A stretch of DNA of 20,816 nucleotides from JACQCV01 sp964639675. GTDB lineage: Bacteria; Patescibacteriota; Minisyncoccia; Phycocordibacterales; UBA12445. The notes beneath the pieces are model-generated. The model did not search any database and had not been told where the DNA came from. It worked only from the letters and a program-made list of their open reading frames with translations. Where the stretch lies: positions 1 through 20,816 of the forward strand of contig CAZXEK010000056.1 of the NCBI GenBank assembly GCA_964639675.1. Reading direction: 5' to 3'. The position numbers were made by a program, and so were the translations under genes. Of this stretch, positions 13,105-18,103 are shown piece after piece. Position 1 is the first letter of the stretch. Every line of letters begins with the position of its first letter.

Positions 13105-13515
13105 TCAAGGGCATACAAAGACTCGTCTACATTTCTGGCATTTCAAATTTTTTAAAGTACAATTACAGAACTGGCAGTAGAAATAAAAGCAGGTGCTTTG
13201 CATGTCAGGTACCAATTTACATACCTTACAAAAGCCGCTGCTATCCAATCGAACGCTACAGGGTGGATCATCATGATGCAAAACCATTTTTGCTACTTTT
13301 GCTAACTCAAAGTAGTCGCTGTCCAGATTGTAGTCTACAAGCAGTTCTCTACCATCTATGATAACCGAGATTTTTTCTGGTACCTTAAACATTAACTCGG
13401 GACGTACCGAGATTCTCAACACGGAGCCTAACCATGTTCCAGATATAGTTAGCAAACAATCTTCACAACTAAGCCCAACAGCATCGTAAAGCGTAATCGG
13501 ATCACTAATTAACAT
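13105..13515 (-). CDS. Orphan cysteine-rich protein with four CxxC pairs; true start may be ATA at 13548
   Basis: From the first ATG (13515) the product has 136 residues. CEDC lies at 17-20, a single C at 86, and the C-terminal 45 residues hold CKVC (96-99), C109, CQFC (114-117), C119, CQKC (126-129) and C135, so two or more zinc ribbons are likely. The middle is a beta-rich segment (LRISVRPELMFKVPEKISVIIDG). There is no ribosome site near ATG 13515. A perfect one, GAAGGAGG, ends 8 nt before an in-frame ATA at 13548-13546, with no ATG, GTG or TTG between the upstream stop and 13515. Initiation at ATA would add 11 basic residues (I/M-KKATKRQIRE). Family unknown. Promoter at 13609-13637; own terminator. 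Confidence 0.75.
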   Translation of the reverse strand: MLISDPITLYDAVGLSCEDCLLTISGTWLGSVLRISVRPELMFKVPEKISVIIDGRELLVDYNLDSDYFELAKVAKMVLHHDDPPCSVRLDSSGFCKVCKLVPDMQSTCFYFYCQFCNCTLKNLKCQKCRRVFVCP

Positions 13516-13608
13516 TTCTCGTATCTGTCTCTTTGTGGCCTTTTTTATAACGGGAACCTCCTTCTTTTTCTATTTTTTTACCAAAGATCAAAATCTAGCT
13601 CCGTCTGT

Positions 13609-13637
13609 AAACTAACATCTAAGAATTAAATTGTCAA
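13609..13637 (-). promoter_or_regulatory. Promoter b of the shared-motif set (13105 gene)
   Basis: Reverse strand TTGACA (13632-13637), 17-nt spacer, TAGTTT (13609-13614), followed by ACAGACGGAG. The -35 is perfect while the -10 deviates from TATAAT in the same way as promoters a and c. Confidence 0.7.
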
Positions 13638-13722
13638 AACGGGCTGTCTAGCTATTCGCATAACAAAAAAAACAGACTATTCCTTATAGAATAAAAAACA
13701 TTTTTTAATAAAAAAGAAAGAG

Positions 13723-13782
13723 CTATTTTTTAACTGTCTTCTTTTTCTTTTTTTCCTTTCTGTGACCGTCTCCTTTCGCCAT
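13723..13782 (-). CDS. Possible 19-residue lysine-rich microprotein
   Basis: An ATG at 13782-13780 opens a frame of 19 codons ending in TAG (13725-13723). The peptide starts MAKGDGHRKE and ends in a Lys run with KTVKK. A TATAAT box (13789-13794) ends exactly 6 nt before the ATG, the same spacing as other predicted leaderless genes here. Very short MAKG-type basic peptides occur as recurrent small proteins in bacteria, but I cannot confirm homology. The frame could be a chance product of the A/T-rich run. Confidence 0.4.
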   Translation of the reverse strand: MAKGDGHRKEKKKKKTVKK

Positions 13783-13788
13783 ATAAAT

Positions 13789-13794
13789 ATTATA
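13789..13794 (-). promoter_or_regulatory. -10 box of the microprotein frame
   Basis: Reverse-strand TATAAT (13789-13794), 6 nt before ATG 13782. TGG precedes the overlapping TATATA. No convincing -35. Confidence 0.4.
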
Positions 13795-13823
13795 TACCAA
13801 CTGTTTTAAAAAATATCCACAGC

Positions 13824-13853
13824 TTGCTTCTAAAGGACCTTACCTGATAGGAT
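13824..13853 (+). promoter_or_regulatory. Predicted leaderless promoter of the ABC-F gene
   Basis: TGATAGGAT (13845-13853) is an extended -10 ending 6 nt before GTG 13860. TTGCTT (13824-13829) lies 18 nt upstream as a weak -35. Confidence 0.45.
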
Positions 13854-13859
13854 TGTCCG

Positions 13860-15371
13860 GTGCAGAAAACAATAACGCTTAGAAAGGCTGAATACGCCTT
13901 CGGCGATAAAATCATTCTTAATGAGGTCTCTTTCGTCTGTTCTCAAAATGAACGGTTGTGTATTCTTGGTGAAAATGGGGTTGGAAAATCAACCCTGCTT
14001 AAAATTTTAACGGGCGAGCTTATGCTTGAAGCTGGTGCATATGAAAAAACAGGGCATATTCGAACTGTATATGTTCCTCAAGAATTTCCAGCTGAATTTA
14101 GAGATTTGACAGTGGACAAATATATCGAAAATGCGGCTGGAAAGGCCCTCTTTAAAAGAAGCTACAATGTTTCACTCGAACTCGGTTTCGATGTTGAAAA
14201 GTATGCCTCACGTTTCTGTAGAGAACTTTCTGGTGGTCAACAAAAGATACTGGCTCTAAGTATCGCCTTCGCCACTCTACCCGATTTCATTTTTCTCGAT
14301 GAGCCAGAAAACCATATCGACATCGTAAGTCGAATAGTACTTATTCGGATGTTACAAAACTATAAAGGTGGAATAATCTTCATCTCTCACGATCGATTAA
14401 TAATTGATGCTATCGCAACGAAAGTGGCCGAACTTGCAAATGGGAAACTTTATGTCTCCGAAGGCGGGTACCAAGACTATATTGAAGAAAAAATGACACG
14501 CCTAGGTGGGTTACAAAGGAAATATGATAGTGAGTCAAGGCGAATCAAACAACTCTCCTTAAGTATCGTGATCTCAAGACAGAAGGCACTCCGTGGTAAA
14601 GAGATTTCAGCCTATCATAAACAGAAAGAAGAACTCGAAGGGCTTAAAACAGCTCACAAAGAATCTGGTCGGCCAGACGACAAAAAAACTAAGATAAGAA
14701 TACCCTCTTCGGACCAAGGACTTCATGGTGGTAAACTTCTGTGTCGTATCACAAATGGATTCTTTCGATATGCAGGCACGAAGGCAGATATATTCAGAGA
14801 TCTCAACTTAGAAGCACGGACTCCGGGCCATATTGTCCTACTAGGCAGAAACGGCACTGGCAAGTCAACATTTCTAAAATGTCTTGCTGGAGAAAATAGC
14901 CTATCAAAAGGCGAGATATCTTGGGGTAACAATGTTAAGTGGGCCTACTTTGACCAGCATACACAATTCCGCGCCACAGAAACTCCCCTCGCAATTGTCC
15001 GTGAGACCCTAAATCTGGGTGAGCAAGACGCTAAGGCAGTCTTAGGTGAAATGAGATTTAATGAAGATAGGATGACAGCAGAAATTCAAACTCTTTCGGG
15101 AGGTGAGAAGATGCGGGTCCGTTTCGCTCTTGTCTTCGGATCTAAGGCTGAATTTATCATTCTCGATGAACCGACTAATCACTTAGATGAGATAACCTGG
15201 GAAATTCTTTTGGCGGCATGTAAAAATTCTAGAAGCACACTCCTCCTTGTGAGTCATGACTATGAGTTTATAGAAGAGTTCAATCCAAACGTCTTCTGGA
15301 TGATTCAAGGCCAATCTATCGTACCGAGATATAAGGAACTTTCTGTTCTCCTCGAGGAGATGGGAGCATAA
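13860..15371 (+). CDS. ABC-F family ATPase (ribosome-associated type)
   Basis: The 503-residue protein has two ABC ATPase cassettes on one chain and no membrane domain, which defines ABC-F. Cassette 1: Walker A GENGVGKST (37-45), signature LSGGQ (123-127), Walker B FIFLDEPENHID (143-154), H-loop ISHD. Cassette 2: Walker A GRNGTGKST (329-337), signature LSGGE (412-416), Walker B FIILDEPTNHLD (432-443), SHD (465-467). The linker (about 205-290) is charged and helical, as expected for the segment that reaches the ribosomal P site. ABC-F proteins act on stalled ribosomes or protect them from antibiotics; which one applies cannot be told. The GTG start is preceded by a TAGGAT box 6 nt away. Surrounding genes are unrelated, and the gene stands alone on the forward strand. 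Confidence 0.93.
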   Translation: MQKTITLRKAEYAFGDKIILNEVSFVCSQNERLCILGENGVGKSTLLKILTGELMLEAGAYEKTGHIRTVYVPQEFPAEFRDLTVDKYIENAAGKALFKRSYNVSLELGFDVEKYASRFCRELSGGQQKILALSIAFATLPDFIFLDEPENHIDIVSRIVLIRMLQNYKGGIIFISHDRLIIDAIATKVAELANGKLYVSEGGYQDYIEEKMTRLGGLQRKYDSESRRIKQLSLSIVISRQKALRGKEISAYHKQKEELEGLKTAHKESGRPDDKKTKIRIPSSDQGLHGGKLLCRITNGFFRYAGTKADIFRDLNLEARTPGHIVLLGRNGTGKSTFLKCLAGENSLSKGEISWGNNVKWAYFDQHTQFRATETPLAIVRETLNLGEQDAKAVLGEMRFNEDRMTAEIQTLSGGEKMRVRFALVFGSKAEFIILDEPTNHLDEITWEILLAACKNSRSTLLLVSHDYEFIEEFNPNVFWMIQGQSIVPRYKELSVLLEEMGA

Positions 15372-15388
15372 AAAAATAGAAAAAACAA

Positions 15389-15622
15389 TTAAAGAGATTT
15401 GATGTTCCTAGGTAGCCAATCCATCAATCTCTTACGATGTTGATCAAGCGACCAGAGATCTCCGTGCTTAAAAAGCATGGTATGGGCATCTTTAAACTTC
15501 TTCATCAAAACTAGAGTAGCACGTGGGAAAGCCATTGGCATACTCTTATTAAAAGACTCCAAGAAATCAGAAAACGATACCTGGGCCTGACTAATCTTCA
15601 AATCTGCTGCATTTCTTCTCAT
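15389..15622 (-). CDS. Small protein of 77 residues, apparently conserved, function unknown
   Basis: I start it at ATG 15622 (MRRNAADLKIS...) rather than further upstream at 15655, because an extended -10 (TGTTATTAT) ends 6 nt before that ATG and the upstream codons overlap it. The protein is helical and aromatic-rich: FSDFLESFNKSMPMAFPRAT, LVLMKKFKDAHTMLFKHGDLWSLDQHRKRLMDWLP. The WSLDQHRK-MDWLP ending looks like a conserved motif that I associate with short CPR proteins, but without a name. It converges with the ABC-F gene with 17 nt between stops and no hairpin terminator. Confidence 0.75.
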   Translation of the reverse strand: MRRNAADLKISQAQVSFSDFLESFNKSMPMAFPRATLVLMKKFKDAHTMLFKHGDLWSLDQHRKRLMDWLPRNIKSL

Positions 15623-15628
15623 TACTTG

Positions 15629-15655
15629 ATAATAACATAAAATCAGGCGAAGCAA
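15629..15655 (-). promoter_or_regulatory. Predicted leaderless promoter of the 77-residue gene
   Basis: Reverse-strand TGTTATTAT (15629-15637) is an extended -10 ending 6 nt before ATG 15622. TTGCTT (15650-15655) is a possible -35 with a short 15-nt spacer. Confidence 0.5.
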
Positions 15656-15676
15656 TAGCTAATATAGGCTTTATGT

Positions 15677-15706
15677 AAAAAAGTCCCACACCATTCCTGA
15701 TGTGGG
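15677..15706 (-). terminator. Rho-independent terminator of the HD-domain gene
   Basis: CCCACA (15685-15690) and TGTGGG (15701-15706) form the stem; on the reverse strand it is followed by a six-T tract (15677-15682). Confidence 0.85.
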
Positions 15707-15722
15707 CTGTTCCATAAAAACC

Positions 15723-16310
15723 TTACTTATTAACATTTGTATAAAGATCTTGCCACCAGTCGTAAACATTGGTCTGAAGGATTGCCCTAGCTATATTCTT
15801 CGACGTTATAAGCCTTAAGGCATCGATGCGCTTCTGTTTGCGATCTCCTTCCAGCCAACGAGCCGCCTCAGTATTTCCTTGATGCGCATACTCTCGTATT
15901 AGAAGGATCTGGTCAATTAGATCGGCATCCTTAGCGACAATTGCTTCTTGTGTCTGCCTCATCTTGTACTCTCTAGCCAAAACAAGTAGATCACTGTGCG
16001 GTAATGATCCAAATTGCTCGTCGATAATCTGATCATCTTCGATCTTCACATATCTCTTATGAACCCAATTATGATCGCCAGTACGAGTCTCGCCAAGATC
16101 GTGCATCATAGCCATCATGACTGTCTTATATAGATCGAGCCCCTCACCCTTAGCAATCATCCATGCAATGAAGGGCACTCTAAAAGAATGAGTGGCTATA
16201 TTATCAGTAAGATCACTAGTTAAGAAGCTTTGTCCGTGCATACGTGGCACTTTACGTAAGGTGCCTATTTCAAACAAAAATTTTGCAATCTGTAAATCAG
16301 AAGCTTCCAT
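15723..16310 (-). CDS. HD-domain metal-dependent phosphohydrolase (YfbR/HDDC2-like)
   Basis: This 195-residue helical protein carries the HD metal site: His41 in ATHSFRV, His70-Asp71 in MMHDLGE and Asp128 in AKDADLIDQ. Glu74 and Asp79 of HDLGETRTGDH are also as in the YfbR/HDDC2 group, which are 5'-deoxynucleotidases. Substrate is therefore probably a nucleoside monophosphate, inferred from the family. The N-terminus (LQIAKFLFEIGTLRKVPR) is also family-like. The ATG at 16310 follows AGAGGA at close range. The gene is 51 nt downstream of the 16362 gene and may share its transcript; a terminator follows. Confidence 0.9.
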   Translation of the reverse strand: MEASDLQIAKFLFEIGTLRKVPRMHGQSFLTSDLTDNIATHSFRVPFIAWMIAKGEGLDLYKTVMMAMMHDLGETRTGDHNWVHKRYVKIEDDQIIDEQFGSLPHSDLLVLAREYKMRQTQEAIVAKDADLIDQILLIREYAHQGNTEAARWLEGDRKQKRIDALRLITSKNIARAILQTNVYDWWQDLYTNVNK

Positions 16311-16361
16311 CTCATTCCTCTTTCCTCAGGTTCGTGATACCAATATTAAAAACTATTTTGG

Positions 16362-16652
16362 CTATTTCTGTTCCTTAGATTTATACTGCTTGAGAGCCCT
16401 GATGGCATCGCGGCAAGCTTCCTCACGAGAAGCTCCAGCGCCTGGTAATGCCAAATTTACACAATCACCGAGAGTGAGTTTACCTATGTCAATCTTCTTG
16501 CCGGACATCTTTTCCAACGCTTCGATATCTTTAATATAGCCGGCTGCCGCTAATCCTCCAATGTACTCTTTTATCCAAATGCCCTCTTTTTCAGCATCCT
16601 TGTATATCTTAATAAGTTCATCACTAACTCCACTGACTTTCTTCTTAGTCAC
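16362..16652 (-). CDS. Orphan 96-residue helical protein
   Basis: The start is GTG 16652, 4 nt after GGGAGG; the sequence begins (M)TKKKVSGVSDELIKIYKDAE. It is mostly helical and charged, with a central segment LEKMSGKKIDIGKLTLGDCVNLALPGAGASREEACRDAIRAL. The two cysteines (64 and 80) are not in a recognisable motif. No membrane segment. No named family recognised. It has promoter c of the shared-motif set and lies just upstream of the HD-domain gene with no terminator between, so the two may be co-expressed. Confidence 0.75.
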   Translation of the reverse strand: MTKKKVSGVSDELIKIYKDAEKEGIWIKEYIGGLAAAGYIKDIEALEKMSGKKIDIGKLTLGDCVNLALPGAGASREEACRDAIRALKQYKSKEQK

Positions 16653-16705
16653 AGTTCCTCCCTTTTTGTAGCCTTAAATTATCAAAACAAGACACCTCCG
16701 TCTCT

Positions 16706-16735
16706 AAACTAACATTTCTGGATCAGCCTAGTCAA
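16706..16735 (-). promoter_or_regulatory. Promoter c of the shared-motif set (16652 gene)
   Basis: Reverse strand TTGACT (16730-16735), 18-nt spacer, TAGTTT (16706-16711), followed by AGAGACGGAG. Same -10 and downstream sequence as promoters a and b. Confidence 0.65.
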
Positions 16736-16762
16736 GGCGCTGTATTAATAATCCTCGCTTCC

Positions 16763-17377
16763 TCATTTTACCACTGTGACCACCTGATATTCGTCCTCGT
16801 AGATGATTGGCCCGACCTTAGCAGGATCAATAGTCTCACAGTGGATCCCACTTAAATACTTTTCATGAATTAAAAGGAGGGTACTCTCATACTTTTCTTT
16901 TCCCATTGGCGTCAGAAAGAAGCGATAATCTCCTTCAGGAAGGATCGGCTTCGGCATCCATCTACGAGCCTGCCATGCTTCGTCTATTAACCCTTCGGGC
17001 AATAACCTCTTACCAATGTTAAATATCCCCTCACCTTCCGATGTATATCGAAATAATTTTCCATCCCTATTCCACAATGGTTGCCATTTTATTTCAGCAA
17101 CATAACCACCGAGTTCTCCAGGTAATGATTTCGGTATAAGATCTTTCTTAAATCCTTTGAATAGAGAGAGCTCTTTGTTGTTGGCCGTGAGGATAAGCTC
17201 CTTCATATCCACATAATAACCAGACCGTTCAAGTAGTTCTCTTTGTGCGGCAAAAATGGGCTCTTCTCCTTGCTCAACCTTTCCACCAGGAAGTCCCCAA
17301 TAGCCAGCACGAAGATAGTGGTGGAACAGAGCGTTATTGTTGTCATCGACAATCAGTATTTTTACAAAATTAGACAT
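16763..17377 (-). CDS. Nudix-fold protein with an altered Nudix box
   Basis: The N-terminal 60 residues carry a Nudix signature: G32-x5-E38-x7-R46-E47-L-L-E50-R51-S-G53. This fits GX5EX7REUXEEXGU except that the second Glu of the EE pair is Arg51, so metal binding may be weakened. The preceding YWGLPGGKVEQGEE is typical of nucleotide-sugar or NTP pyrophosphohydrolases. An extra C-terminal region of about 90 residues (ILPEGDYRFFLTPMGKEKYE... to the end) is not part of the Nudix fold and has no motif I know. Substrate unknown. The ATG is at 17377; no ribosome site is visible. It precedes promoter c, so it is transcribed separately from the 16652 gene. Confidence 0.85.
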   Translation of the reverse strand: MSNFVKILIVDDNNNALFHHYLRAGYWGLPGGKVEQGEEPIFAAQRELLERSGYYVDMKELILTANNKELSLFKGFKKDLIPKSLPGELGGYVAEIKWQPLWNRDGKLFRYTSEGEGIFNIGKRLLPEGLIDEAWQARRWMPKPILPEGDYRFFLTPMGKEKYESTLLLIHEKYLSGIHCETIDPAKVGPIIYEDEYQVVTVVK

Positions 17378-17458
17378 ATAAGCATAAGTAAATTACTTAG
17401 GTATCTAAACTGGTCGTTAAGCCCGAGATTTTAATTCTACCCTAAAATATTGTTTAAA

Positions 17459-17490
17459 CAAAAAACTGCCTGTCTTGCGACATGGCAGTT
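17459..17490 (-). terminator. Rho-independent terminator of the 17518 gene
   Basis: AACTGCC (17464-17470) pairs with GGCAGTT (17484-17490). The top holds GTC-GCAA-GAC (reverse strand), and a T-tract follows towards 17459. The core GTCTTGCGACAT (17472-17483) is the same as in the terminator at 13061-13095. Confidence 0.87.
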
Positions 17491-17517
17491 ATATTATTAG
17501 TTAGTGGCTATTTTTTA

Positions 17518-17844
17518 TTATTCTCCTTTTTTCCTCTTATAAAAAACTACTTCCATTTTGAATTTTTCATCCTTGGGGCGATTATCAACAAAGTAAGCAA
17601 CCACCTTTTCTACGAAATTTTTTCCATATCTTGAGGCCAAATAAATACAATGAAACATATCTTCTCCCCGAGCGGTTCCAATCTCTTCCAGTTCTGAGGT
17701 TGGTTTCTGACTTAGAAGTACGATTTGTCGTCTTTCCAACAGTTTCCCATTCTTTTCGCTTTTTAGCAGAAGGCCCTTTGCATTCTCTGTAAAAGAGATC
17801 GTCCGGTGCTTGGAAACAGAAATGAACTGAGCTTTGCTTGTCAT
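17518..17844 (-). CDS. Orphan basic protein of 108 residues
   Basis: The start is ATG 17844, about 6 nt after AAGGAG. The protein (MTSKAQFISVSKHRTISFTE...) is basic, with a beta-rich N-terminal half (RTISFTENAKGLLLKS, ERRQIVLLSQKP), a middle helix (MFHCIYLASRYGKNFVEKVVAYF) and a Lys-rich tail (FYKRKKGE). No signal peptide, membrane segment or catalytic motif. No family recognised. Nucleic-acid binding is possible from the charge only. It has its own promoter, a shared-core terminator, and the same style of ribosome site as the other orphan genes in 12150-17844. Confidence 0.75.
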   Translation of the reverse strand: MTSKAQFISVSKHRTISFTENAKGLLLKSEKNGKLLERRQIVLLSQKPTSELEEIGTARGEDMFHCIYLASRYGKNFVEKVVAYFVDNRPKDEKFKMEVVFYKRKKGE

Positions 17845-17914
17845 CGCGTTCTCCTTCTTTTTCTAAGAAACATCGATTAAACTCATACGGCCCAATCTTT
17901 TCTATTTAAACAAT

Positions 17915-17942
17915 ATAATATGTGCAAAACGAGTTTTATCAA
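17915..17942 (-). promoter_or_regulatory. Promoter of the 17518 gene
   Basis: Reverse strand TTGATA (17937-17942), 16-nt spacer, TATTAT (17915-17920). The leader is about 65 nt. Confidence 0.6.
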
Positions 17943-17957
17943 AGACCTTTTAGAAAC

Positions 17958-17976
17958 GTACTGTGGACCACAGTAC
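17958..17976. repeat. Perfect 19-bp palindrome between divergent genes
   Basis: GTACTGTGG (17958-17966), central A, CCACAGTAC (17968-17976). It lies 15 nt upstream of the -35 of the 17518 promoter and about 130 nt from the start of the large exported protein gene, so it could be an operator for a dimeric regulator. Confidence 0.6.
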
Positions 17977-18088
17977 TCTATTCCATGTCTAAGTCAAGAA
18001 ATATCTGGCTCCCCGCTTACCCTGTTTTCAAAACTTTATAGGAGCAAAAGATGTAGGGTCAGCCACCATATTTCCTTTTGGCTGGGTA

Positions 18089-18097
18089 TGCTATACT
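18089..18097 (+). promoter_or_regulatory. Predicted leaderless promoter of the exported repeat protein
   Basis: TGCTATACT (18089-18097) is an extended -10 ending 6 nt before ATG 18104 (GAAAAA between). No convincing -35. Confidence 0.55.
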
Positions 18098-18103
18098 GAA
18101 AAA

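Larger units (their letters stand above)
13516..13859. other. AT-rich intergenic stretch between divergent genes
   Basis: This 344-base stretch holds the leader and promoter of the reverse-strand 13105 gene (to 13637), then about 85 bases with only A/T runs and a small TATTC/GAATA hairpin (13679-13694), then a possible 19-codon reverse-strand gene (13723-13782) and the forward promoter of the ABC-F gene. Confidence 0.6.
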
